A program made the position numbers and the translations under genes. Shown in pieces: positions 10,531-21,027 of a stretch of 64,000 nt of DNA. The notes below the pieces were generated by a model that saw only the letters and a list, made by a program, of their open reading frames with translations, searched no databases and was not told the origin of the DNA. The stretch lies in contig CM060733.1 of the NCBI GenBank assembly GCA_030704615.1, positions 76,546,907-76,610,906 on the forward strand, given 5' to 3'. This DNA comes from Takakia lepidozioides (lineage: Eukaryota > Streptophyta > Takakiopsida > Takakiales > Takakiaceae). Each line of letters begins with the position of its first letter. The stretch's first letter is position 1.

Positions 10531-12105
10531 AAAGAAATTGACGACGTACGACACGTGGCGACGACACGTGGCGACGATGATGTGGCATTATGGCACCCTA
10601 TTCCTGCTCTACGCTAAACTAGCTCTCGACCTTCGGTCGTCACTAGAATATAGGACCTAGGGTTTGGGCCAGCATGGGGCCACTGAACCCTCCCTTGTCC
10701 ACGCTGCTCCTGGGCACTTCCAAAACTTTCCAAAATGGCCATTAATGTTTTCCAACCTTTTCCATTGTTTTCAATACAAAATCCAAAATCTCCAAAGTCC
10801 ACAACTTTGCATATCCTGATAATAATTCCCAAAATGTCCATTTAGGTTCCACAAATGTCCACAAAGGTCCACAAACACCGCATATAGGTTTAGGGATGTA
10901 AACGATTTTTTTTTCGCTCCGTTATTCTTCCCCAAGCTTACTAACAAAATGCATAGTGTGCATGCAAAGTTTCAAGTCCAACTAAAATCATGTAGACCAC
11001 AAACCACATGTGGTCATTTGTGAGGGCACTCAAAACTTAGTTTTACTTCACCTTCCTACACTCTTCATGTGAAGTGTGCGAAAGTAGCAAGATGACAAGT
11101 TCCAAAACTTTTTTTTAAAAAAAATCATAATTTTGCATGGGTGTAGTGTGATGAGTGCTAATGGTTGCACAACAAGAATGAGCCCCCAAAAAATTAAAAT
11201 CTAAGAGAAAACCTCATACAATGGAAATTTGTGGACAAGTTACTTCATCATGTGGAGGTCGAGGAACCCCATGATCATATGGATTAGAATCTCTTGCATG
11301 AGAATTTTGAGAGTTGGCCCCAACTTGGTCACCACTTTACATGAATGTCCACAAATTTCCATTGTATGAGGTTTTCTCTTAGATTTTAATTTTTTTGGGG
11401 CTCATTCTTGTTGTGCAACCATTAGCACTCATCACACTACACCCATGCAAAATTATGATTTTTAAAAAAAACAAAGTTTTGGAACTTGTCATCTTGCTAC
11501 TTTCGCACACTTCACATGAAGAGTGTAGGAAGTTGAAGTAAAACTAAGTTTTGAGTGCCCTCACAAATGACCACATGTGGTTTGTGGTCTACATGATTTT
11601 AGTTGGACTTGAAACTTTGCATGCACACTATGCATTTTGTTAGTAAGCTTGGGGAAGAAGAACGGAGCGAAAAAAAAATCGTTTACATCCCTAAACATAG
11701 CACGTAACATACGATGTTTGTGAACATTTGTGGAACCTAAATGGACATTTTGGGAATTATTATCAAGATATGCAAAGTTGTGAACTTTGGAGATTTTGGA
11801 TTCTGTATTGAAAACAATGGAAAAGTTTGGAAAACAATGGCCACTTTGGAAAGTTTTGGATTGTGACTGTAGTGCCCGGGAGCATCGTGGACAAGGCAGG
11901 GTCCAGTGGGCCCACAATAGCCCAAACCCCAGGCCCTATATGATTTTAAATTCTAGCGACGACCGAAGGTCGGAAGCTAGTTTAGCGTAGAGCAGGAATA
12001 GGGTGCCATAGTGCCACGTTTCGTCGCCACGTCATCGTAGCCAGGTCATCATAGACACGTCATCGTAGCCAGGTCATCGTCGTCGTCAATTTCTTTGGAA
12101 TATGC
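10530..12105. repeat. Giant foldback (inverted repeat), ~650-bp arms
   Basis: The left arm, from ~10530 to 11236, is the reverse complement of the right arm, from 11347 to ~12105, around a loop of about 110 bp. Anchors are TACAATGGAAATTTGTGGA (11217) against 11348-11366, and CGACCTTCGGTCG (10627) against CGACCGAAGGTCG (11960). Small indels shift the register by about 16 bp across the arms. No transposase lies within. As RNA the arms would form an almost continuous long hairpin. The outermost parts equal the CTAGCGAC-containing ends of the PPR blocks on either side. Confidence 0.92.
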
Positions 12106-12119
12106 CCGGACGGCCCGCG

Positions 12120-12300
12120 CGAAATAGGCCAATAGAAATCGCTGCGCCAACATTTTTGGAACTGCCCGCAATGCCCGGATCTTGATCTTCTTGAACTGCA
12201 GGAGCTCTGTGTTTTCCGCCATCGTTCACCTTGCAAGCACAGGCCTGGATAGCTGAAGGAGCAGGGATCGAGTGTGGGTCCAGATTCATCCAAAAGGGCC
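12120..12300 (+). other. PPR-block leader fragment
   Basis: Contains GGAGCAGGGAT and GAGTGTGGGTCCAGATTCAT, the reverse complement of a phrase that recurs at about 21460, 21940 and 35180 next to other PPR blocks. I read it as the 5' flank shared by PPR blocks, here in plus orientation. No coding evidence of its own. Confidence 0.45.
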
Positions 12301-12419
12301 GGATTTCAAGTCCAGATTAACTATGATTCGAAAAGAGAGGAAAAGAGGGAAAGAGAGGAGGGGGAGGGAAGGAAAGGATGGACCAATGAACACACCAGAG
12401 ATGGTCTTTGCTGTAACAG

Positions 12420-13160
12420 AGCAAATGAAAAATGTCATGAATCAAAGCGACAAACCATCCATGCTGAGGATGTGCTCAAAGCTGTTGAGGAGCTGGACCT
12501 CACCGAGTTTTGTGAGCCCTTGAGAGCTGCACTTGCCGGTGTGTATGGTTCTCTCTCTCTCTCTCTCTCTCATGATGATTTGCAGTGATGACTTAAGTGG
12601 ATTATTTGAGTTTTTTGTTCTGTCTTTCCTCATGGGGCAAGGTGCCAGATCAAACTCTAGTAGAAAACCTCTTCAGGGAACACCTCAGAAGTTTGAAAAA
12701 GCCAAAAAAGTCAACAAAGGCACTAGTCTTTCTCACATTCTGTGTGTGTCTTCCCTGGCCCTTGTTGGGGTCTAATTGCTGGGCAGCTCACACACAGCAG
12801 ATTGATGCTCGTGTGAAGGGATTTCTAGGAGAACCTGGAAAGCTGTTTATACCAAGGTAAGTCCCACTACTGGAGTGAGCCCCTGACAAAGGTAGCGTCT
12901 GTTCCCTCTTGTTCTACCCAAACTGGGCGTAGGGTCTATGACAACATCATCTCATGAGTACATTCTATGTCTTCCTTTTGCATGACTTATCTAGACTGTC
13001 TTTAAAGAACAAAGTTCTTGAGCAGTTATGGGTGCTTGCAGGCTTCAGGAAAGATAATGAGTCTAAGAAATCTGAAATGAAATGGAAAGGTGGGGTCAGA
13101 AAGAGAAAGCCTGATGGTGACACTAAAGAGGAGGAAGCAAATTCAATCGCAGATGGTATT
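12420..13160 (+). pseudogene. POLE3/DPB3-like histone-fold gene fragment (two exons)
   Basis: Exon 12420-12538 encodes ANEKCHESKRQTIHAEDVL followed by KAVEELDLTEFCEPLRAAL, the second half of the histone fold of the DNA polymerase epsilon small subunit (POLE3, plant DPB3/NF-YB-related). A GT at 12539 and an AG at 13040-13041 define a 503-bp intron in phase 1. The next exon, 13042 to ~13160, keeps the frame and encodes the expected basic-then-acidic tail (FRKDNESKKSEMKWKGGVRK, then DTKEEEANS). The first half of the fold is absent. Conserved splice sites show this came as genomic DNA, not as a retrocopy. It lies between the foldback and PPR arrays, so it is probably a captured host fragment rather than a working gene. 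Confidence 0.7.
12775..12965 (+). mobile_element. LINE 3'-end fragment inside the POLE3-like intron
   Basis: The plus strand encodes AAHTQQIDARVKGFLGE, matching ASHTQQIDACVKGFLEDIWK near the C-terminus of LINE copy 2, and continues into the LINE 3' end (CTCATGAGTACA, compare ~35375). It lies within the 503-bp intron of the histone-fold fragment. No poly(A) tail or duplication was found. Confidence 0.7.
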
Positions 13161-13199
13161 CTTCCTGATGTTTACAAGGTTCTTGGGAGATTCAGCTTG

Positions 13200-13440
13200 G
13201 TCTTAGCATGCCGTGTTTCAATCTCTGCATGCTCAGCTGCACCGTGGTGGTTCTCACAGACCAATCCGACATTACCTGACTACAGACAAAAGCAATACAC
13301 ACAAGAGGTCCTTTTGGGTTGATGGTCCGTCAAATCCTCCATGGGTCATGACACAAGGTCAAGGACAATGTGGTGAGGGCACCTTCTTCTTCGACCTATT
13401 TCAGCCTGTTTTTCTTTCTCATCAGACTCGGCCCTGAGAT
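13200..13440 (+). other. Block shared with 22430-22560, unknown coding fragment
   Basis: Encodes a stretch including YKQHTQEVLLG-like and PPWVMTQGQGQCGEGTFFFD residues. The same residues occur on the minus strand at 22266-22779. I do not recognise the family. It occurs beside PPR sequences in both places, so it may be another captured exon or part of a long PPR gene leader. Confidence 0.4.
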
Positions 13441-15110
13441 GCGTCTGATAACTGCAAGATATGATCAACATGGCTGTGGTAGGGCGGCTTGCCAGATGTA
13501 TGAACACCCAACAACATTACATTCATTTCTATTCTCAATGCTTGTGCCAGCCTAGAAGCCCTGGAAAAAGGTACATAGGTCCATGTTGACATTGTGGAAG
13601 CTGGAATTGCACCAGATATCATTCTGGAGACTATCCTTGTCAATATTTATGCGCCGTGTTTCAATCTCTGCCTGCCTAGCTGCACCATTTCACTTTTCCG
13701 ACCCTAGTCGATGGTGGGACAATGGAGACAAAAAGGTGAATGCCTATTGGATACAGAGAGAAACAGATGCAATTCAGAATTGGGTTGGTCAGTGTCAGTT
13801 GCTAGCAGGTCTCCATGGGCTCGTTGGGTGTATCTATGGTGGTTAGGAGTGACTTTGACAAGTTACTGCCGATGTGGCAGCAGGAAAGTATCCAAAAACA
13901 GATAACATAGATGAGGAGAAGCTTGTTGACGTTTGTTTGCATTTGCAATGCGTGTGCAAGCCTGGCAGCCCTGGAAAGGTGCAATGAGGTCCATGGTGAC
14001 ATTGTCAAAGCTGATTTGTACCAGATGTCATCCTGAACACAACCCTGCTAGACATGTATGTCAAATGTGAGTGCATCGAGAATGCAAAGGGAGTTTTCGA
14101 CAGTATGGCTGAAAGAAATGTGGTGTCATGGAGGGCGATGATTGCAGGATATGCACAGCAAGGGGTGGGATGGAGGCTTCGGAGACCTATGAGCAAATGA
14201 TGGGGGAAAGGGTGAAGCCCGACCGCATAACGTTTGTTTGCATTTGCAATGCGTGTGCAAGCCTGGCAGCTCTGGAAAGGTGCAAAGTGGTCCATGGTGC
14301 CATCGTCACATCTGGAATTGTACCCAATGTCATTCTGAACACTGCCCTGCTGGACATGTATGTCAAAGTGAGTGCATCGAGGATGCAAAGGAAGTTTTCG
14401 ACAGTATGGCTGAAGGAGATGTGGTGTCGTGGAGGGCGATGATTGCAGAATATGCACAGCAAGGGCGCGGGATGGAGGCGTTGGAGACCTATGAGCAATT
14501 GATGTGAAGGGGTGAAGCCCAACCGCATAACATTTGTGTGCATTTGCAATGCGTGTGCAAGCCTGGCAGCTTTGGAAAGGTGCAATGAGGTCCATGCATG
14601 TGACATCGTCAAAGCTAGATTTGTACCAGTTGTCATCCTGAACACTGCCCTGCTGGACATGTATGTCAAATGTGAGTGCATCTAGGATGCAAAGGGAGTG
14701 TTCGACAGTATGGCTGAAAGAAATGTGGTGTCGTGGAGGGCGATGATTGCAGGATATGCACAGCAAGGGGCGGGATGGAGGCTTTGGAGACCTATGAGCA
14801 ATTGATGTGCAAAAGGGTGAAGCCCAACCACATCACATTTGTTTGCGTTTGCAATGCTTGTGCAAGCCTGGCAGCCCTGGAAAGGTGCAATGAGGTCCAT
14901 GGGACATCGTCAAAGCTGGATTTGTACCAGATGTCATCTTGAACACTGCCCTGCTGGACCTGTATGTCAAATGTGAGTGCATCAAGGATGCAAAGGGAGT
15001 GTTCGACAGGATGACTGAACGAAATGTGGTGTCGTGGAATTCCATGATTGCAGGATATGCCCAGCATGGTTGTCATAGGGAGGTCCTGCAACTATTTGAA
15101 GGAATGTAAA
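13440..15110 (+). pseudogene. PPR array, plus strand, nearly identical ~300-bp modules
   Basis: Several tandem PPR modules of about 300 bp. The phrase TTTGTTTGCATTTGCAATGC, or close variants, recurs at about 13930, 14230, 14530 and 14840. Coding pieces (14128-14442, 14238-14507, 14733-14942) show ITFVCICNACASLAALERCK and [20 protein letters not shown] but change frame repeatedly, with stops such as GATGTGAAGG at ~14503. Near 13700 there is DPSRWWDNGDKKVNAYW, also seen beside other PPR blocks. Close similarity between modules points to recent tandem expansion or gene conversion. No intact protein is possible. Confidence 0.8.
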
Positions 15111-15144
15111 AGAACGGCTTGAAGCCGGACAATATCACCTTTAT

Positions 15145-16720
15145 ATGTGGTCTCTCTGGGTAGATGGTCAACTGAATGTAGCAGTTGCAGCGGCACAGTT
15201 GATGAAATCAGGCACCTCATCCATCACCACAGCTTCTGAAAGAGGATCAAGAGAGGGAGTCCACAATGCCACTTCTGGCACTTCTGGGCATGTGAAGATG
15301 CTTTGTGAGGCAGGCAGACTGAAAGAGGCTCTACAGACTTTAAACCAAGGAGGCATTTCAGCAGATTCAGAAACGTATGTCTGTCGTAGGATTTACCAAG
15401 CACAAGTGTGGTAGGAATGCTTTGGAGACCTTTGAGCAAATGATGCATCAAGGGGTGAAGCCCAACCACATCACGTTCATTTGTGTTTGCAATGCGTGTG
15501 CAAGCCGGGGAGCTCTGGAAAAGGGGAAAGAGGTCCATGGTGACATCATCAAAGCTGGAATTGTACCAAGGTTTCAATGCGTGTGCAAACCTGGGAGCCC
15601 TGGAAAATGGGCAAGAGGTCCGTGGTGACATCATCAAAGCTGGAATTGCACCAGATTCATCTTGAACACTTCCCTGATGGACATATGCCAAATGTGGGTG
15701 GATCGAGGATGCGAAGGGAGTTTTCAACACTGTGGTTGAAAGAAATGTGGTGTCGTGGAACGCTATGCTTGCAGGGTATGCACAGCAGGGGCACGGGATG
15801 GAGGCTTTGGAGACCTATGAACAAATGATGGGGGAAGTGGTGAAGCCCTCATGGAGTGCAATGATTGCAGGATATTAAAGTGGAGAACAGCCTTCTTGAC
15901 GCCAAATGTGGGAGCGGAAAAGATGCATGTCAGGTTTTAAACAAAATGCCTGAACGAGATGTGGTCTCATGGAATGCCATGATTACAGGATATGCTGAGC
16001 ATGGCTATGCTGAAGAGGCTTTCAAGATACAAGCAAATGGAACTGGACGCGATGACACCAAACAGGGTCACGTTTGTTTCTGTTGTCAATGCATGTGCCA
16101 GTCTAGGGGCCCTGGAAAAGGGCACGCGGGTCCATACTGATATTAACAAAGCTGGGGTTGTGTCATATCTTAACTTGGACAATGCCCTTGTTAACATGTA
16201 TGCCAAATGTGGGAGTGTTCACGATGCACGTCAAGTGTTTGAAAATATGGTTCAGCAAGCATGGAATGCCATAATTGCAGGATATGCTCAGCATGGGTGT
16301 AGTACAGAGGCCTTCCAACTATTTGAACTGATGCAGCAGGAAGGCTTGAAGCCAGATGGTATCACCTTCGTTTCTTTTCTCTCTGCTTGTAGGCATGTAG
16401 GCCTGGTGGATGAAGGCCACCACTTGTTTGGTTCCATGAGTAGAGATCACGGCCTCACTCCTACAGTGGAGCATTTTTGCTGCATTGTGGACCTTCTTGG
16501 CCGTGTAGGCCGATGAGATGAGGCAGAAGAGTTCATCAACAAAATGCCAATTGAACCAGATGCTCTGGTTTGGGGGACCTTGCTTGCTGCTGCCAGAATT
16601 CATGGGGATGTGGAGGTAGCAGAACATGCAGCAAAATCTCTTCTCAAGTGCGATCCCAACCACCATGCAGCTTATGTGCTGCTATCCAACATCTACGCCG
16701 CATCTGGCAGGTGACAATAC
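15145..16720 (+). pseudogene. PPR pseudogene, plus strand, central part
   Basis: Begins with a leader-like segment (MWSLWVDGQLNVAVAAAQLM, then TSGHVKMLCEAGRLKEALQT) matching the N-termini of the PPR copies at 9967 and 41452. Modules follow at 15377-15628, 15865-16140 and 15992-16516. The last reads LNLDNALVNMYAKCGSVHDA, then the late-S/E1-like segment FLSACRHVGLVDEGHHLFGS and EHFCCIVDLLGRVGR, ending at a TGA near 16515. E-motif residues continue in frame after the stop (AEEFINKMPIEPDALVWGTL, AARIHGDVEVAEHAAKSLL) to ~16715. Frameshifts throughout. Confidence 0.8.
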
Positions 16721-16725
16721 GACAC

Positions 16726-18347
16726 AACATGATGTGGTTTCATGGAGGACCATGATTGCAGCATATGCTCCGCATGAGTATGGCAGGGAGGCTGTTGAGA
16801 TGTATGAACAAATGCAAAATAAAGGGCTAACGCCCAACAGCGTCACATTCACTTGTGTTCTCAATGCATGGCCAGCCTGGGAGCCTTGGAGAAGGGCAAA
16901 GAGGTCCATGCTGACATCATTAAATCTGGAATTGCATGCTACATAAGGAGACTACGCTTGTGGACACGTATGCAAAATGTGGGAGCATAAAGGATGCGCG
17001 TCAAGCTTTTGACAATTGGCTAAACAAGAGATAGTATCATGGAACACCATGATCGCAGGGTGTGCTCAACATGGATGTGGCAAGGAGGCTTTCGAGATAT
17101 ACGAGAGATTGCAGCAAGACATGATGGAGGCTTTGGAGACCTATGAGCAAATGATGGGGGAAGTGGTGAAGCCCGACCACATCACGTTTGTGTGCGTTTG
17201 CAGTGCATATGCAAGCCTGGCAGCCCTGGAAAATGGCATGGTTGCATCGCCAAAGCTGGAATTGTACCAGATGTGGTTCTGAACAATACCCTCGTGGACA
17301 TGTATGCGATGATCGGAGGATATGCTCAGCTTGGATGTGGTAAAAAGGCTTTGGAGATCTATGAGCAAAACAGAAAGGGGTTATGCCCAACCAGGTAACG
17401 GTTGTGTGCGTTCTCAATGCATGTGCCAGCCTGGTGGCTGAACGAGATGTGCTCTCGTGGAGTGCAATGATTTCAGGATATGCCCAGCATGGAGTTGGTA
17501 GGGAGGCTTTGGAGACATATGAGCGAATGATATGGGAAGGGGTGACACCAACCAGATACCTTTTGTTTCTATTTTCAACGCTTGTGCCAGCCTGGCAGCC
17601 CTGGAAAAGGCCACAGAAATCCATGCTGACATTATCAAAGCTGGAATTGAGCCAACACTCACTTTGGAAAGTACTCTTGTTGACATGTATGCCAAATGTG
17701 GGGATTTCTAGAATGCATGGCTAGTGTTTGACAATATGGTTGAACAAGATGTGGTCTCATGGAGTGCTATGATTGCAGGATATGCTCAGCACGGGTGTGG
17801 TAGGGTGGCCCTGCAACTATTGGAACAAACGCAACAGGAAGGGTTGAAGCCGAATGGTATCACTTTTATATGTGTTCTCTCTGCATGTAGCCATGTGCGA
17901 CTAGTAGATGAAGGCAGTCATTACTTTGATTCTATGAGTCAAGCTCATGGCCTGACTTCCACAGACCAGCATTTTGGTTGCATGGTGGACCTTCTAGGCC
18001 GTGCAGGGCATGTGGATGAGGCAAAGGACTTCATCAAGAAAATGCCAAGCGAACCAGCTGCTACAGTCTGGGGGACTTTGCTTGGTGCCTGCAGAATTCA
18101 TGGGAATCTGGAGGTGGCAGAACATGCAGCAGAATACCTTCTTGAGTGGGATCCGCAGGATGCGGCAACGTATGTGCTTCTATCCAACGTCTATGCTGCA
18201 GCTGGCAGGTGGGACGATGCCGCAAAGGTGAGGAGGATGATGTGGGACAGAGGTGTCAGGAGGGAGCCTGGTCAATACTGCATAGAGGTCTATAGTCAGG
18301 TACAACCGAGGCAAAAAGTTGAATCCCTGTTAGATGATAGAGAGTAG
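16726..18347 (+). pseudogene. PLS-type PPR pseudogene with E-type C-terminus
   Basis: A further plus-strand PPR run. Broken modules occupy 16726-17720. The longest clean part, 17724-18347 (207 residues), starts MFDNMVEQDVVSWSAMIAGY, goes through FICVLSACSHVRLVDEGSHY, FGCMVDLLGRAGHVDEAKDF, VWGTLLGACRIHGNLEVAEH and YVLLSNVYAAAGRWDDAAKV, and ends after EPGQYCIEVYSQV. This is the usual E1/E2 region of editing-type PPR proteins, which normally continue into E+ and DYW domains. Here it stops after about 20 further residues, so there is no DYW deaminase. Upstream frames shift at least three times (around 17030, 17270 and 17560). Confidence 0.85.
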
Positions 18348-18439
18348 CAGACGCAATTCCGCATAGGAATTATGTGATAAGCTGAGTTGGGTGTTTCCTA
18401 TAAGTGTTTTATACGCCCATGGGAATTTTCTTTGAAATG

Positions 18440-18836
18440 GCAGCTACAAAAGTGAATTTATAGCCTCCATTCTTCTGATTTTACTTTCTCTACTATCCAG
18501 AAACCAATTAGAAGGTTCATGGATACAGCAGGCAAGGGTACCACCGACAGTTTGGAGGCTGTAATGGCTGCATGTGTGTGGGGAAATAGAAGGCCCTCTT
18601 GGAATAGGAGTAAGATTGACCTGCATTGGCAGCATCCGCATGCAAGTCATGCACCTTTCATGTACCCTCTTCTTCCACTACACAACATGTCCTTCAAAGA
18701 AATTCTGCTTTGATTACCCAATAACCGTGTTCTATTTGTGGATACATCTCAATGTGATCCTTCGACTTGCTCCATTTCATGCAGGATTCAGTGTGTAGCC
18801 TGCTAACAGCACCAATGGATGTGCACACAATATTGA
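18440..18836 (+). other. PPR-associated leader repeat (shared with 33.8-34.1 kb)
   Basis: On the plus strand this encodes MDTAGKGTTDSLEAVMAACV and a proline-rich stretch. The region 33760-34200 (minus strand) encodes nearly the same MDTAGKGTTDSLEAMMAAYV. Similar non-coding phrases surround both. It appears to be a conserved piece of the PPR transcription unit lying between blocks. The coding status of this peptide is unknown. Confidence 0.5.
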
Positions 18837-19454
18837 AAGAGCAAGCCTAGTAGCCCTGGAGAAGGGCAAACAAGTCCATGCTGACATAATTAAAGCTGGA
18901 TTTGTTCCAGATATCATTCTGGAGAATACCCTAGTTGATGGTACCCTGCTGGACCTGTATGTCAAATGTGAGTGCATCGAGGATGCAAAGGGAGTGTTCG
19001 ACAGGATGACTGAACGAAATGTGGTGTCGTGGAATCCCATGATCTCATGATATGCCCGACATGGTTGTCATAGGGAGGTCCTGCAACTATTTGAAGGAAT
19101 GCAAAAGAATGGCTTGAAGCTGGACAGTATTACCTTTATATGTGTTCTCTCTGCATGCAGCCACACTGGCCTACTGAATGAAGGAAGACGCTACTTCGAT
19201 TCCCTGAGTTAACATCATGGTGTCACTCTGCCAGTAAAGCACTTTGGCTGCATGGTGGACCTTCTGGACATGTGGGACAACTACATGAGGCAAGGTTCCT
19301 GATTAATAAAATGCAAATCAATCCAGATGTTGTGGTGTGGAATGCCTTGCTTGGTGCCTGCAGAATCCATGGCAATGTGGAGATGGCTGAATGTGTGGCA
19401 ACATCTATCCTCAAGTGGGATGAACAAGATGCCGCGACTTATGTGTTGCTATAA
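18837..19454 (+). pseudogene. PPR/E-motif fragment, plus strand
   Basis: Reads through a PPR module (ALEKGKQVHADIIKAGFVPD at ~18853) and the E region (ITFICVLSACSHTGLLNEGR, HFGCMVDLL) with a TGA at ~19048, a TAA at ~19210 and a frameshift at ~19268. The E segment then continues in another frame (FLINKMQINPDVVVWNALLG, CRIHGNVEMAECVATSIL) to 19454. Another copy of the C-terminal half of the same PPR type. Confidence 0.75.
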
Positions 19455-19873
19455 TTCTGGGTTTGGGTGGTGGAGCTTCTCCAAAGCTTCAAGATGGAAG
19501 TGAATACGAATTTTAATGAGCTTAATGAGATGGGCAGTCTTGTGCACAAGTTTGTTCAGCATCTTAAATTTGGACATGTTTGTTTGTTTCTCGTTGTGTG
19601 GCTTTGGATGGAGCCCTTGACGAACTTGCATGAATATTGTCAAAAGCTAGCCTTAACCCACCAAGATCCAATCCCACGGTGGATGATTGAAAGTTCATAC
19701 AGTGAATGTAAGGGTATTTCGGTATGTTGTTATTGATTGATGCGGCTTGTGAAAATTGAACATTAGAAATGCAGATCCGCCATTTTTCTTCCAGAAAAAA
19801 ACAAAACAGGGGATCTCTGCATGTACCACCGAGGGGATGACCCAGCCCTTTTTTTGTGAAAAATTGACCATAG
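19455..19873. other. No recognised gene
   Basis: A short plus-strand frame (19467-19736) has no recognisable motif. This stretch lies between the last PPR fragment and the block terminus at 19874. Confidence 0.4.
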
Positions 19874-19920
19874 TTCTCAGAATTCGTCGCTAGTAGTGCG
19901 GAGCAACGCGAAGCCCTAGT
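19874..19920. repeat. Block terminus 'Y', 47 bp, inverted copy at 32358-32404
   Basis: This 47-bp stretch, with core TCGTCGCTAGTAGTGCGGAG, equals the reverse complement of 32358-32404 apart from one base. In both places it marks the change from PPR-block sequence to unrelated sequence. It contains CTAGCGACGA, also present at the opposite ends of the blocks (11953, 42153, 10645). Confidence 0.75.
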
Positions 19921-19952
19921 AAATAACATGACACAATCATTTTGAATTGCCA

Positions 19953-20020
19953 TTGGTAGTGTAATGGTTAGGACAGTCATAGGGGCTCCATAGGGCTAGG
20001 GGTCAAATCCTCCTGCCCGC
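19953..20020 (+). mobile_element. tRNA-like sequence, possible SINE head
   Basis: GGTAGTGTAATGGTTAGGAC resembles an A box, and GGGTCAAATCC about 40 bp later resembles a B box of RNA polymerase III promoters. The flanks do not form an acceptor stem, so it is not a functional tRNA. It sits about 35 bp outside the block terminus; a better tRNA-like sequence sits outside the inverted copy at 32.3 kb. Confidence 0.35.
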
Positions 20021-21027
20021 CGTCCCCCTCAACAGTACTTGTTTTTTTCCTATTTTTGGGAATCTCTTCTGGAATGTTGAGTCCAGCACTACCATCACGA
20101 GAGATGTACCCAATAATTTTGGCTTACTGTCGTTGTCTGGGCCGGAGATGCATGCCTAGCTAGGATGGAGCAGAAAAGAACACTCTCCAATGTGATCGGT
20201 GCTGGTCTCATATGTGGAGTCCACAGTAATGCTGCAAAGAAAGTAAGTTGCTGCACATCTTGAGAATTTGAAGGACAGAACTCATTAGAGTGCACTTCCA
20301 TACTCTGGTGCCCATGCACCAGAGGGAACTTGAAACACAGAACCCAGGAACCCTCATTTTGTGATAAGCAAACTTGCTCTAAATACTAGGATGACTATAA
20401 AAATGATTGGCAGCTTGCACGTTACATGAGGGGACTGTTGCCTTACCTTAAAGGAAATGATATAAAAACCTCCAAACAACATGATCAAGTCCAGGAAAAA
20501 TCTAGTTGCTCTTGGCTTTAAATGCAACTGACATAAATAAACAAGAAGAGTAAATTGCAAACTAATGCATTCTCTTTCCATAGCAGCAGCACAATCATTC
20601 AACTCAGATGCAAGCTGTGAATTTCTAAAAAAATCTGCCCCCGTATTTATCCAAAATAAGTTGAGAACTAGCATGGATGGGGTTGAGCTCCTGGTCCAGC
20701 AAAACTGAAGTGTTATCCACTGCATCCCGTTGCAAATCCAATGCATATACACTTCCCAGGATGTCTGGTGTGCATACCATTTTTGCCAATATAAGTGTAT
20801 CATTCCCATTGCCACATGTAGCATAGTGCCTAACACACCACTTTATCCAAATGAGTTGGGTGTTTTGAGAGAACTCACCTCTGACACATTAGCCTTTGCC
20901 TCCCCAACTAACCTTTCATGTCAATCACAATAAATCCTACATGATGATGCTCATCATGGCCTCAAAGCTAGTTGCTGATGATGACAGCCTAGATTTGTTC
21001 TAGGAAACACCCAACTCAACTTCTCAC
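20021..21027. other. No recognised gene
   Basis: A minus-strand open frame at 20354-20836 (160 codons) has no recognisable motif and an unlikely composition, rich in Trp, His, Met and Cys. From ~20840 the sequence takes on the PPR-leader character seen in the next repeat. Confidence 0.4.

Larger units (their letters stand above)
7967..10645. repeat. Segmental duplication, left copy (with 39525-42153)
   Basis: From TAAGCTAGAGCATG at 7967 to CTAG at 10645 the sequence matches 39525-42153 in direct orientation almost throughout: PPR frames, a CT-rich stretch and a long non-coding tail. Differences are scattered substitutions and small indels, including a ~65-bp extra segment at about 8335-8400 in this copy. 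High similarity in non-coding parts implies recent duplication. Confidence 0.9.

Noticed and set aside
14005-14766. 253-codon minus-strand open frame
   Set aside because: It is antisense to the PPR array; the PPR motifs are on the plus strand.
19953-20020. Functional tRNA gene
   Set aside because: A- and B-box-like motifs are present but no acceptor stem or clear anticodon arm forms.
20354-20836. 160-codon minus-strand gene
   Set aside because: No motif, improbable composition rich in Trp, Cys, His and Met, and no supporting context.
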